Source of the DNA: JAKSUT01 sp045616505
GTDB lineage: Bacteria > Cyanobacteriota > Vampirovibrionia > Gastranaerophilales > Gastranaerophilaceae
Length of the DNA: 27,586 nt
Direction of reading: 5' to 3'
Assembly: GCA_045616505.1 (NCBI GenBank)
Contig: JAZLGV010000059.1
Location: forward strand, 1-27,586
Positions 1-7,279 of the stretch are shown piece by piece (position 1 is the stretch's first letter; each line of letters begins with the position of its first letter). The position numbers and the translations under genes were made by a program. Below the pieces are notes generated by a model, which saw only the letters and a list, made by a program, of their open reading frames with translations, searched no databases and was not told the DNA's origin.

Positions 1-1
1 A

Positions 2-334
2 GAAGAAATTAATAACCCAAATCAAGTTAAATGCGTAACTGCAAACGACGGATACGCACTATATTTTTCTCGTTCACCAATTCCTTACGAAAGAAACAAA
101 GGAGTTTCAGAAACTCTTGGACACTTAGGAATTTATGGTTACACCAGAGAAGCATTGCTAAAATTAACTAAACTACCTCAATCTAATCTTGAAAAAGCAG
201 AAAGTTTAGAACAATTAAGAGCATTACAAAACGGAATGAGTATAAAAACTTACACAGTTGATTTTAAACCTATTGGGATTGACACAGAAGAAGATTTAAA
301 GGCATTTGAAGAATATATGTCAAAGACTCTTTAA
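2..334 (+). CDS. kdsB: 3-deoxy-manno-octulosonate cytidylyltransferase, C-terminal part (5' end outside window)
   Basis: The open frame enters from the left edge and stops with TAA at 332-334, giving the last 110 residues. It reads FSRSPIPYERNKG, then GHLGIYGYTREALLKL, then LEQLRALQNGM and GIDTEEDLKAFEEYM. These are the C-terminal signatures of KdsB (CMP-Kdo synthetase): the sugar-binding SRSPIPY loop, the H-x-G-I-Y-x-Y strand, the LEQLRxLxNG helix and the terminal DTxEDL motif. The cytosolic enzyme activates Kdo with CTP for transfer to lipid A, which fits the lipid A genes at 12-15 kb. The start and N-terminal nucleotide-binding half are not in the window. No hairpin terminator follows directly; the stop is followed by the repeat-filled region. 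Confidence 0.9.
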   Translation, partial: EEINNPNQVKCVTANDGYALYFSRSPIPYERNKGVSETLGHLGIYGYTREALLKLTKLPQSNLEKAESLEQLRALQNGMSIKTYTVDFKPIGIDTEEDLKAFEEYMSKTL

Positions 335-421
335 AAATTATTTCTTTAAATTCTAATATTTTTCACTCTCCTGCGTCATTTTGAACTTGGTTAAACTAAA
401 CAAAAATCAACACCCCTTTAC

Positions 422-503
422 GTCATTCCGAACTCGGTTGGCTACTTTTTCCAAAATCTTCGATTTTGTGAAAAATGTCTGGTTTTCCACGGAATCTTAT
501 CAA
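422..503 (+). repeat. Long form of the GTCAT palindrome (about 80 bp)
   Basis: The unit opens GTCATTCCGAACTCGGTTG and closes CGGAATCTTATCAA, as the short units do. Between the arms sits about 50 bp that includes the small hairpin CAAAATCTTCGATTTTG (453-469) and GAAAAATGTCTGGTTTTCC. The outer stem ATTCCG/CGGAAT is kept. A second full copy lies in inverted orientation at 1212-1288, and its right half alone recurs at 919-950. Confidence 0.75.
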
Positions 504-602
504 TTAACAAAGTGGAAGTTGATTAAATTAATTTTATGTTTCTACTCATAGCAGGAAAGATGCTGAACCAAGTTCAGCATGACAAACGGTTGCGATAACT
601 AG
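491..602 (+). repeat. Direct repeat copy 1 (about 112 bp; partner 1099-1210)
   Basis: The segment starts GGAATCTTATCAATT, includes CTACTCATAG, the inverted palindrome AAGATGCTGAACCAAG...CAGCATGAC at 557-583, and the tail ACGGTTGCGATAACTAG. It matches 1099-1210 at an offset of 608 bp. Differences concentrate in the left spacer; the palindrome and right tail are identical as read. Confidence 0.8.
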
Positions 603-686
603 GATAAAAATAAACGCTTCTTGCGTCATTCCGAACTTGATTTAATTTTAAAAACAAACACATCCAGTGTCATTCCGAACTCGTTT

Positions 687-795
687 CGGAATCTTATCAA
701 TTTGCGAAATGGAAGTTGGTCAAAATAACTTTTGATAAAAAAACAAATGCGTTAATTTATAAGATGCTGAAATAAATTCAGCATGACGTGTTATT
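687..795 (+). repeat. Direct repeat copy 1 (about 109 bp; partner 938-1046)
   Basis: The segment runs from the right arm of one palindrome (CGGAATCTTATCAA) through an AT-rich spacer to the inverted palindrome AAGATGCTGAA...TTCAGCATGAC and its flank GTGTTATT. It matches 938-1046 at an offset of 251 bp, with only a few differences near TTTGCGAAATGG versus TTGACGAAATGA. The left flanks differ: copy 1 follows a short unit, copy 2 follows the right half of a long unit. The copies therefore share a right part but have different left parts. Confidence 0.8.
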
Positions 796-937
796 TGTTA
801 TCTTTTATGTTGTTCCAAACTTAGATTAATAAAAAACAAACCCCTCCTGCGTCACCCTGAACTTGTTTCAGGGTCTTATTAATTTGTAAGCTTGTCATTT
901 ATGTTAATAAGATTATGGAAAAATGTCTGGTTTTCCA

Positions 938-1046
938 CGGAATCTTATCAATTGACGAAATGAAAGTTGGTCAAAATAACTTTTGATAAAAAAACAAATG
1001 CGTTAATTTATAAGATGCTGAAATAAATTCAGCATGACGTGTTATT
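938..1046 (+). repeat. Direct repeat copy 2 (about 109 bp; partner 687-795)
   Basis: This is the near-identical partner of 687-795. Its left side continues into the right half of the long palindrome form (919-937). Its right side continues as TTGCGATAATTAGGATAAAA, which matches the flank of a different copy at 590-637. It is therefore a chimera of segments found elsewhere in the region. Confidence 0.8.
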
Positions 1047-1098
1047 GCGATAATTAGGATAAAAATAAACGCATCCTGCGTCATTCCGAACTTGTTTC

Positions 1099-1210
1099 GG
1101 AATCTTATCAATTTGCGAAATGGAAGTTGGTTGAATTAGTTTTATATTTCTACTCATAGTTGGAAAGATGCTGAACCAAGTTCAGCATGACAAACGGTTG
1201 CGATAACTAG
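1099..1210 (+). repeat. Direct repeat copy 2 (about 112 bp; partner 491-602)
   Basis: This is the partner of 491-602. Here the left arm belongs to a clean short palindrome (1080-1106, stem ATTCCGAA/TTCGGAAT), whereas copy 1 follows a long-form palindrome. The right end runs directly into the inverted long-form unit at 1212. Confidence 0.8.
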
Positions 1211-1211
1211 A

Positions 1212-1288
1212 AAGACCCTGTGGAAAATCAGACATTTTTCACAAAATCAAAGATTTTTGAAAAAGCAGTCAAACTAGTTCAGGATGAC
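1212..1288 (-). repeat. Long form of the GTCAT palindrome, inverted copy
   Basis: Read on the minus strand, the unit begins GTCATCCTGAACTAG, passes through CAAAAATCTTTGATTTTGTG and GAAAAATGTCTGATTTTCC, and ends CACAGGGTCTT. It matches the copy at 422-503 along its length. The outer stem has changed on both sides, from TTCCG/CGGAA to TCCTG/CAGGG, so base pairing is largely kept. This supports a selected stem rather than a chance duplication. Confidence 0.7.
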
Positions 1289-1313
1289 GAATGATGGACT
1301 AAATAAAACATCA

Positions 1314-1473
1314 TCCCCTCACCCTGTTTTGAAAGTTTCGTAAACTCAACAACAAAACTTTCCCTCTCCCACAGGGAGAGGGAAATATTATATTTTCTTT
1401 TGTTTTGTAAAGATAAATATTCAAATGTTGTTATTACTCCCTCTCCAAGCTGGAGAGAGTAGGGGTGAGGGGA
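1314..1473. repeat. Second palindromic family: CCCCTCACCC element with terminal inverted repeats
   Basis: The ends are TCCCCTCACCCT (1314-1325) and AGGGGTGAGGGGA (1461-1473), an inverted repeat with one extra G on the right. Inside are two GC-rich hairpins, CCCTCTCCC/GGGAGAGGG (1362-1382) and CTCTCCA/TGGAGAG (about 1441-1457). An open frame on the minus strand across this element (1279-1509) is a by-product of the repeat. It looks like a small non-autonomous element or a REP-like unit, unrelated to the GTCAT family. Confidence 0.65.
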
Positions 1474-1487
1474 CAACAAAATAAATA

Positions 1488-1522
1488 AAAAGCCTCTGGG
1501 GTATTTCAACCAGAGGTTTTTT
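1488..1522 (-). terminator. Rho-independent terminator of the AsmA-family gene
   Basis: The stem is CCTCTGG (1493-1499) with CCAGAGG (1510-1516). There is a run of A on the left and of T on the right, so it can act in both directions. It lies 12 bases past the stop of the minus-strand AsmA-family gene. Confidence 0.85.
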
Positions 1523-1533
1523 ATTTTTAAATA

Positions 1534-4500
1534 TTATTTGCTTTTCTTTTTAAATATTCTTTTAAATATATTTGGTTTTTTAGGTTCTTGATATAAACCT
1601 GCTTGTTTTAATTTTTCTGTTTCCAAATCAAATTGTTGAGCCTTAATTTTATCTTTCGCTCTTTGAGTTTTTACATTTGCTTCAGCTTGTTCTTGAGTAT
1701 TTAACCAAGATACAAAAGTGTTCGCATTATCAATATCAGTTTTTAAAGCCAACCATTTAAAAGATTTTAAAAGCTTCAATGGTTTTGCAACATCACCCGC
1801 TACAACTATTTGGAATTTTGTCGCATTCATATCTTTAATTTTTCCGTCAAAGTTTGGAATAGCATCAAATTCTTCTTGTGTAACTTCTTCGCAGAACAAA
1901 GCAAACGCTTTTGCAGAAGCAACATTCAACCCTGGAGTATTTTTAATAAGATTTATTGGGTTTACCATTGCAATAGGACCTAGCATATTTGAAATAAGCG
2001 ATGCTAAACGTCCTCTTACTTTCATTTCGCAAGTATTGTTCAACAAATCATATTTTCCAAAAATCAATAAGCACAAACAATCACCCTCTGTACCTATTGA
2101 ACCTATGTTCATTATGCCATTTTTGAAAGTGATTTTACTTGACATTTTGTCAAAATGAGAAGTGTTTATTGTTGCCATATTTTTAACAACATCACCTATC
2201 ACGTTAGAAAATAATGCTGATTCTCTAATATTTTCAGACAAAATAAGATTTTCAATTTTTCCGAAAGGCCCTAATTGTCCTTTTACAATTTCAAAATCAA
2301 CATAACCTTTCAAAGATTTCATTGTTTGTTCAGGAGTTCCACCCATAAAAGATAATTCTGCCTTATATTTCATTGTTCCTGAAAGAGTATCTTTCATATT
2401 TGCAGCTTGAACAACCATTTTATCTGCGTTTATTTTTTCTCCTGTGCTTTTTAATTTTATCTCACTATTTATCAAATTAACTATCACATTTGCTTTTACA
2501 ATACCGTCAAAAACACCTGCTCTTACATCATCTAAATAAAAACGGTTTCTTCTTATTGACATTTTTCTTGCAGTTAAATTTTTAACAGCGATATTACCAG
2601 TTTTTAAATTTTTAATATCTACTGAACCACCTTTTAAATAAAGCGGAATATTTGCATTAGTTGTTTGTACTTGTTTTTTAGGTCTTTTAGGAGCAGGAGG
2701 AGTGAATTTAGTAAGTCTTTCTGCTATAACCATCAATTTATCAAGATCAATATTTTTTGAAGATACTGATAAATTATTTATTACAAAATCTCTTGTATGT
2801 TGAACAATTTGCATATTTGTTTGAAGTTGAACATCTGAACCATTTAACAACAAACCAGAAACCCCAACACGCAACAAATTACCATTCAAATTAACAGTTG
2901 CATTTGAAAGTTTTGTTTTCAATTGAGGAATAAATAAATTGTCTAAAGAAAATGCACCTTCAAAAATTGGAGCAGCAACACTTCCAAAAATCCAAGTGCT
3001 TCCTGAAACATTGAATTTTGAATTTCTAAATATACAAATATTTCCTGATTCAGTATTGTTCAATTTTATACGCATTATATTTATATAAGGATTTGAAGAT
3101 AAAGAAACAATACTTCCTTCAACATTTGCTACTTCTCTTGCGTTTAAAATATTTGAATCTAAATCATTAGAAAATTCTGTCGCAACTGATTTTGAATATA
3201 AACCAGTTTTTGAAATTTTTAGTTTATCATTATAAAGTTTCAATTTTGCTTGAATTATATTTTGTTTACCAACAATACTATTAATATTGATTGGAGTAAT
3301 AAAATTAGCATTATCTGTTAATACTTGAGCCGTAATATCTTGTTTTGTTTGCTCGCCTGAAACTCTTACTTTTACAGGCAAAACACCATTAGATTTGATA
3401 TAGAAAGATGCTTCTCTTCCCAAAACTCTTTTTAAATCTTTTGTTGAAATTTTACCATCTAAAAAGATATCTAAATATGGTGATTTTGAATAATTTTTAA
3501 TATCGCCACTTAAAGTGATTTTTGAATATCTATTAAAATTAATATCTGCTGGATTTATCTTTATATCATCTTTTGTAATTTTTATTTCTAAATTATCTTT
3601 TGAAAGAACTGAATTCATCATTGGTAAGAAAATATCCAAATCATTATTTTTAATAGTTCCATCAATAGTTTCTGGAGAAACAAAAAATTTTGCATTTAAA
3701 ATTTTATTTCTAACAGAAACTTTTGAGGCCTTATCTAATAAATTCAAATTATTAGCACTTGCATTTAAATTTATATTTAACTTATCAAGTTTTCCTTTCA
3801 AATCAGCATTTAATGAGAAAATACCTGATTTTATATCAAGATTTTTTACTGCTTCATAACCTAACAACTTTAAGAAAAAGCCTTTAAATGGCATGTGTAT
3901 CAATGACATTGAAATATCTGTAACAGAATTTTTGTCAATAGAACCTTTTATGTTGAATTTTGTTTCATTAATATTTGCGTGTGTATCTGATATTTTTAAT
4001 TCATTTTCATTCAATAAAATATCGGCATTTATATCTGCAATAAGTTTTCCATGTTTTCTATTTGAAACATTACCATTTCTAATAATTACACTTCCGTCTG
4101 ATTGTATTTTTTTGAAATCTGTTTTGAATTTCGCATCAGCAAGCAAATAACCACTTGCTACAATTTCGTTCATACTATTTTTTATTTTTGCAGTATCTAA
4201 AACAGATTTAGCCAATCTTAAACAATCTTTGAAAAGAATTTTATCAGAAGACAAATTTATTTCTAATTTTGGATTTTTACCATAATTTAAATTACCTAAA
4301 ATTGCTATTTTTTGATTTTCTACAAGGTATAAATTTGAATCTATACCTGCAGTTAAGCCCTTAAAAGTAAAATGAGCATAACTTTCAGGTAAATTTATAC
4401 CTTGCAAATGAACTTTTAAATTATCAATATTTGTATAACCTTTAATTTTAATTCTTTCATCTTTAGTTTGTCTTATTTTTAATTTCGAATCAACATTAAC

Positions 4501-5328
4501 TTTTAAATCATAATCTCTGTATAATTCAACAGGATTTATGAAAGGTATAACAACTTTTGCTGCATCATCAATTTCTTCCTCTTCTTGAGCTTCAAATGGC
4601 GGCAAAAAAGTATCTACTTTAATATTAGCTTTGATATTTACATTATTATCACTTAACAAAGTAGCATCTGTTTTGATTTTCGCTGTTTTACCATTGAAAT
4701 AACCCAAAACAATTTTGTCACCTTGAAGAGTCAAATGATGACCTGTATGTAAATCATTTATATTTGCCTGATAAGTTTTTATTTTAAAATTCGGAACTTT
4801 TATTTTTATAAAACCGATTAACATTTCATCAGTAATTGCAGTTTTTCCAATGTTAAACAAAACTGTTGGTTCTTTTACTTCTTTTTCTTCTATACTTAAT
4901 TCTGTTTTTTGAGAATTTAATAAATTTTCTATATGTCTTGAAATTTTGAATTGTTTACCGTCTTTCATAATATCTGCGTTTATTGTTGGAGAATTAATTT
5001 CTGCACAAGACACATTAATTGTAAAAGTAAACAAATCAGGTAAAAATATACCAAACTTAGCCTTTTCAGCAGAAAAAACATCAGAACCATCTGGAAGTTT
5101 TACACTTAAATTATCTGCTTTTACACCTAATTCTAACTTTGGAGTAACTAAAATTTTAGGATTTTCATAATTTATTTCTAAATTTGCAGAATCTTTTGCA
5201 GCTTGTTTTGCAAGAGAAGTGTATTGATTTAAATCAATACATCTTGGAAGAACGAATAAAAATCCAAGATATGCAATAACAACAACTGATAATAAAAATA
5301 ACCCTAAAAATTTTAAAAACGACTTCAT
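1534..5328 (-). CDS. AsmA-family inner-membrane-anchored envelope protein
   Basis: This 1264-residue protein has one N-terminal hydrophobic segment (about residues 5-27, FLKFLGLFLLSVVVIAYLGF) followed by a very long beta-rich region of alternating polar and apolar strands. A segment near residues 950-1200 looks like the AsmA C-terminal domain; the stretch MKSLKGYVDFEIVKGQLGPF near residue 1010 is the typical pattern. The tail is Lys-rich and helical. AsmA/TamB-type proteins form a hydrophobic groove across the periplasm and are linked to lipid transport to the outer membrane; that role is inferred here. The start has AGGAG about 10 bases upstream. The gene stands alone, between a strong terminator and serS in the same direction. 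Exact subfamily is unknown. Confidence 0.8.
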   Translation of the reverse strand: MKSFLKFLGLFLLSVVVIAYLGFLFVLPRCIDLNQYTSLAKQAAKDSANLEINYENPKILVTPKLELGVKADNLSVKLPDGSDVFSAEKAKFGIFLPDLFTFTINVSCAEINSPTINADIMKDGKQFKISRHIENLLNSQKTELSIEEKEVKEPTVLFNIGKTAITDEMLIGFIKIKVPNFKIKTYQANINDLHTGHHLTLQGDKIVLGYFNGKTAKIKTDATLLSDNNVNIKANIKVDTFLPPFEAQEEEEIDDAAKVVIPFINPVELYRDYDLKVNVDSKLKIRQTKDERIKIKGYTNIDNLKVHLQGINLPESYAHFTFKGLTAGIDSNLYLVENQKIAILGNLNYGKNPKLEINLSSDKILFKDCLRLAKSVLDTAKIKNSMNEIVASGYLLADAKFKTDFKKIQSDGSVIIRNGNVSNRKHGKLIADINADILLNENELKISDTHANINETKFNIKGSIDKNSVTDISMSLIHMPFKGFFLKLLGYEAVKNLDIKSGIFSLNADLKGKLDKLNINLNASANNLNLLDKASKVSVRNKILNAKFFVSPETIDGTIKNNDLDIFLPMMNSVLSKDNLEIKITKDDIKINPADINFNRYSKITLSGDIKNYSKSPYLDIFLDGKISTKDLKRVLGREASFYIKSNGVLPVKVRVSGEQTKQDITAQVLTDNANFITPININSIVGKQNIIQAKLKLYNDKLKISKTGLYSKSVATEFSNDLDSNILNAREVANVEGSIVSLSSNPYINIMRIKLNNTESGNICIFRNSKFNVSGSTWIFGSVAAPIFEGAFSLDNLFIPQLKTKLSNATVNLNGNLLRVGVSGLLLNGSDVQLQTNMQIVQHTRDFVINNLSVSSKNIDLDKLMVIAERLTKFTPPAPKRPKKQVQTTNANIPLYLKGGSVDIKNLKTGNIAVKNLTARKMSIRRNRFYLDDVRAGVFDGIVKANVIVNLINSEIKLKSTGEKINADKMVVQAANMKDTLSGTMKYKAELSFMGGTPEQTMKSLKGYVDFEIVKGQLGPFGKIENLILSENIRESALFSNVIGDVVKNMATINTSHFDKMSSKITFKNGIMNIGSIGTEGDCLCLLIFGKYDLLNNTCEMKVRGRLASLISNMLGPIAMVNPINLIKNTPGLNVASAKAFALFCEEVTQEEFDAIPNFDGKIKDMNATKFQIVVAGDVAKPLKLLKSFKWLALKTDIDNANTFVSWLNTQEQAEANVKTQRAKDKIKAQQFDLETEKLKQAGLYQEPKKPNIFKRIFKKKSK

Positions 5329-5366
5329 TTATACACGACTCCTTAATAATATTTATTTTTTTATTT

Positions 5367-5372
5367 ATTATA
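5367..5372 (-). promoter_or_regulatory. Probable -10 element of the AsmA-family gene
   Basis: On the minus strand the sequence reads TATAAT, a perfect -10 hexamer, about 38 bases before the start codon. It lies downstream of the serS terminator. I see no good -35 at the expected distance. Confidence 0.45.
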
Positions 5373-5435
5373 CCCCAGTTAAAAAAATCTGTACTTTTTC
5401 TTAATTTAGATTAAGAAAAAGTTATTTTAATCAAA

Positions 5436-5470
5436 TAAAAAAGAGTGGATTTAAAAAATCCACCCTTTTA
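5436..5470 (-). terminator. Rho-independent terminator of serS
   Basis: The stem is GTGGATTT (5445-5452) with AAATCCAC (5456-5463) around an AAA loop. On the minus strand it is followed by CTCTTTTTTAT. It begins about 13 bases after the serS stop codon. Confidence 0.85.
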
Positions 5471-5482
5471 ACTTTTTCAAAA

Positions 5483-6748
5483 TTATTCAATAACATCAAA
5501 ACCTGTAAATGGTTGAAGAACTTTTGGAATTTTGATAGAACCATCTTCTTGTTGATAATTTTCAACAATCGCTGCAAGTGTTCTACCAACTGCCAAACCA
5601 GAACCATTAAGTGTATGAATAAATTTAACTTTTCCGTCTTTTGTTCTGTATCTGATGTTTGCTCTTCTTGCTTGATAATCACCAAAGTTTGAACAACTTG
5701 AAATTTCTTTATAAGTATTATAAGAAGGAAGATAAACTTCCAAATCGAAACATTTATTAGCTGAAAAACCAATATCAGCAGTACAAAGTTCAACTCTTCT
5801 GTATGGAAGTTCTAATAATTCTAATATACGTTCTGCGTTTTTAGTTAATTTTAAATGTTCTTCGTGACTTGTTTCTGGTGTTGTATATTTAACAAGTTCT
5901 ACTTTGTTAAATTGGTGAACTCTAATCAATCCACGAGTATCTTTACCAGCTGAACCAGCTTCTCTTCTAAAACAAGGAGTATAAGCTGTCATCAATTTTG
6001 GTAAATCATCTTCTGAAAGAATTTCATTTTGATAAATATTAGTAACAGGAACTTCTGCAGTTGGAATTAAATACAAATCTTCGTTTTCGCATTTATACAT
6101 ATCTTCTGCAAATTTTGGTAATTGACCTGTTCCTCTCATTGCATTTGAATTTACTAAAACAGGAGGCAAAATTTCTTCATAACCATGCTCTTGTGTGTGA
6201 ACACTTAAAAAGAAATTAATAATAGCTCTTTCTAAAGCAGCACCTTTACCTCTATATAAAATAAATCTTGATTGAGAAAGTTTTACACCTCTTTCAAAAT
6301 CTACTAAACCTTTTTCTTCCAAGATGTCCCAGTGTGCTTTTAATTCAAAATTAGCTTCTGTTGGTTCACCATAACCAGAAATAATAATATTATCATCTTC
6401 TGAAGTTCCGACAGGAGTTGTTTCATCAGGAATATTTGGAATATGAAGAAGTGCATCTTTTTGTTTTGCATCAAGTTCAACTTCTTTTTCTTCTAAAACT
6501 TTTATTTCATCACCGATTTTTCTAACTTCTTCTTGAATACTATCAGTGTTTTGTCCTTGTTTTTTTAATTCTCCAATTTTTTGAGATTCCGATTTTCTTT
6601 TTGCACGAAGTTCATCTGCTTGAGCTTGAACATTACGACGTTCTGCATCAATTTTCAAAACTTCATCAACTGAAAGTTCTGGATTTCTTCTTTTTAATAG
6701 CTCATTAATTTTTTCAGGATTTTCTCTAATCAATTTAATATCTAACAT
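5483..6748 (-). CDS. serS: Serine--tRNA ligase
   Basis: The 421-residue length is normal for bacterial SerRS. The N-terminus MLDIKLIRENPEKINELL and the following charged region (about residues 30-100) form the long antiparallel coiled-coil arm that holds tRNA-Ser. Class II motif 2 is FRREAGSAGKDTRGLIRVHQF (about 258-278, seen in two parts) and motif 3 is NGSGLAVGRTLAAIVENYQ near residue 385. The TAEVPVTN serine-binding loop is also present. The enzyme charges tRNA-Ser and tRNA-Sec with serine in the cytosol. GAGGG lies just upstream of the start, and a good promoter is visible. I see no T-box leader. Confidence 0.97.
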   Translation of the reverse strand: MLDIKLIRENPEKINELLKRRNPELSVDEVLKIDAERRNVQAQADELRAKRKSESQKIGELKKQGQNTDSIQEEVRKIGDEIKVLEEKEVELDAKQKDALLHIPNIPDETTPVGTSEDDNIIISGYGEPTEANFELKAHWDILEEKGLVDFERGVKLSQSRFILYRGKGAALERAIINFFLSVHTQEHGYEEILPPVLVNSNAMRGTGQLPKFAEDMYKCENEDLYLIPTAEVPVTNIYQNEILSEDDLPKLMTAYTPCFRREAGSAGKDTRGLIRVHQFNKVELVKYTTPETSHEEHLKLTKNAERILELLELPYRRVELCTADIGFSANKCFDLEVYLPSYNTYKEISSCSNFGDYQARRANIRYRTKDGKVKFIHTLNGSGLAVGRTLAAIVENYQQEDGSIKIPKVLQPFTGFDVIE

Positions 6749-6775
6749 GTTTTTCCCTCACTTTATTCGTGAACA

Positions 6776-6804
6776 ATATTACTAAAAAGACAAAAATTAA
6801 TCAA
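6776..6804 (-). promoter_or_regulatory. serS promoter
   Basis: On the minus strand, TTGATT (6799-6804) and TAATAT (6776-6781) are separated by exactly 17 bases. The -10 lies about 28 bases before the serS start. Confidence 0.65.
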
Positions 6805-6817
6805 ATTTTTAAAAAAC

Positions 6818-6835
6818 ATAGACCAATTGGTCTAT
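6818..6835. promoter_or_regulatory. Perfect 18-bp palindrome, probable regulator operator
   Basis: ATAGACCAATTGGTCTAT is perfectly self-complementary. It sits 13 bases upstream of the serS -35 and about 20 bases upstream of the -35 of the divergent gene at 6920. Size and symmetry fit operators of TetR-family repressors, whose sites often contain GACC/GGTC arms. No regulator gene lies beside it. T-runs on both flanks mean a hairpin role cannot be excluded, although no transcript arriving there needs ending. Confidence 0.5.
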
Positions 6836-6854
6836 ATTTTTTTACACCTAACGA

Positions 6855-6886
6855 TTGATACAAAGTTAAAAAAAAACAAGTATAAT
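6855..6886 (+). promoter_or_regulatory. Promoter of the 6920-8915 gene set
   Basis: A perfect TATAAT lies at 6881-6886, with TTGATA at 6855-6860 as a possible -35. The 20-base spacer is longer than ideal. The promoter lies downstream of the possible upstream start at 6827 and so favours the start at 6920. Confidence 0.5.
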
Positions 6887-6919
6887 GTATTTGCTTGGGA
6901 AAATAGGACATTAGGGAAA

Positions 6920-7255
6920 ATGTTAGAAGGAATTAACAATAACGAACTAAATACACAAAACGGCACACTCGGAATTGGTAGTGTCGTTACAAATCCTATT
7001 TCTAATCCATACAGAAACATTGACAGAAGTCTTCTTATTGATGAATCAGCTATTTCTGATATTGCATACAGACTTTACGAAAAAGAACAAGATATTACAA
7101 AATTTAATGCTCTTGCAATGTCAAATCCGGAAGATTTATCACACAACGAAATTATGGATAACCTTTTTGGAAAAGGTATTTGCGACCCATATTCAGATGA
7201 TGCATTAACTGATTTACTAAATAATAATAAATTTTTAGAAGATTTGTCATTATAA
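6920..7255 (+). CDS. Small acidic protein of unknown function
   Basis: I do not recognise this 111-residue protein. It starts MLEGINNNELNTQNGTLG and ends NNNKFLEDLSL. It is hydrophilic and acidic, with no signal peptide or membrane segment, and has Asn-rich stretches at both ends. The frame is open back to an ATG at 6827. The start at 6920 is preferred because the likely -10 (6881-6886) lies between the two, and the upstream extension (LKKNKYNVFAWENR) is unlike the rest. A weak AGGG precedes it. The TPR gene starts 24 bases after its stop, so the two are probably co-transcribed. Confidence 0.65.
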   Translation: MLEGINNNELNTQNGTLGIGSVVTNPISNPYRNIDRSLLIDESAISDIAYRLYEKEQDITKFNALAMSNPEDLSHNEIMDNLFGKGICDPYSDDALTDLLNNNKFLEDLSL

Positions 7256-7279
7256 TATTCTTGTGATATAAAAAAAATA

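Larger units (their letters stand above)
335..1533. repeat. 1.2-kb non-coding region packed with palindromic interspersed repeats
   Basis: No credible gene lies here. About a dozen copies of a short palindromic unit fill 374-1288. The unit starts GTCAT, runs through a stem, a loop close to ACTTGTT and the matching stem, and ends TCTT. Plus-orientation units, full or degenerate, begin at 374, 422, 624, 669, 851 and 1080. Inverted units lie at 557-583, 761-787, 1012-1038, 1165-1191 and 1212-1288, and a right half alone is at 919-950. Most plus units are preceded by a conserved flank close to CATCCTGC. A second family, built on CCCCTCACCC, fills 1314-1473. The region separates the convergent ends of kdsB and the AsmA-family gene, so it need not contain a promoter. 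No transposase is encoded. Confidence 0.85.

Noticed and set aside
374..1288. CRISPR-like array
   Set aside because: Units occur in both orientations at irregular distances, differ in sequence, and their spacers are themselves repeated; no cas genes are present.
1279..1509. Open frame of 76 codons on the minus strand
   Set aside because: It is made of the CCCCTCACCC repeat element, part of a GTCAT unit and the terminator; the translation has no protein-like character and no ribosome binding site.
335..1533. Remnant insertion sequence or transposase
   Set aside because: No frame encodes transposase motifs; the repeats are short palindromes, so any mobility would depend on an enzyme encoded elsewhere.
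1718..5170. Several plus-strand open frames opposite the AsmA-family gene
   Set aside because: They lie antisense within one long intact gene with clear family features; AT-rich codon use creates such frames and none has a ribosome binding site.
5431..5793. Minus-strand frame overlapping the end of serS
   Set aside because: It overlaps conserved serS motifs in another frame and extends through the terminator hairpin.
6818..6840. The 18-bp palindrome as a transcription terminator
   Set aside because: T-runs flank it, but both neighbouring genes diverge, so no transcript arrives there to be ended; an operator role fits better.
6827..6919. Upstream start for the 111-residue gene
   Set aside because: It would begin inside the perfect palindrome and upstream of the likely -10 box; the added residues do not resemble the rest.
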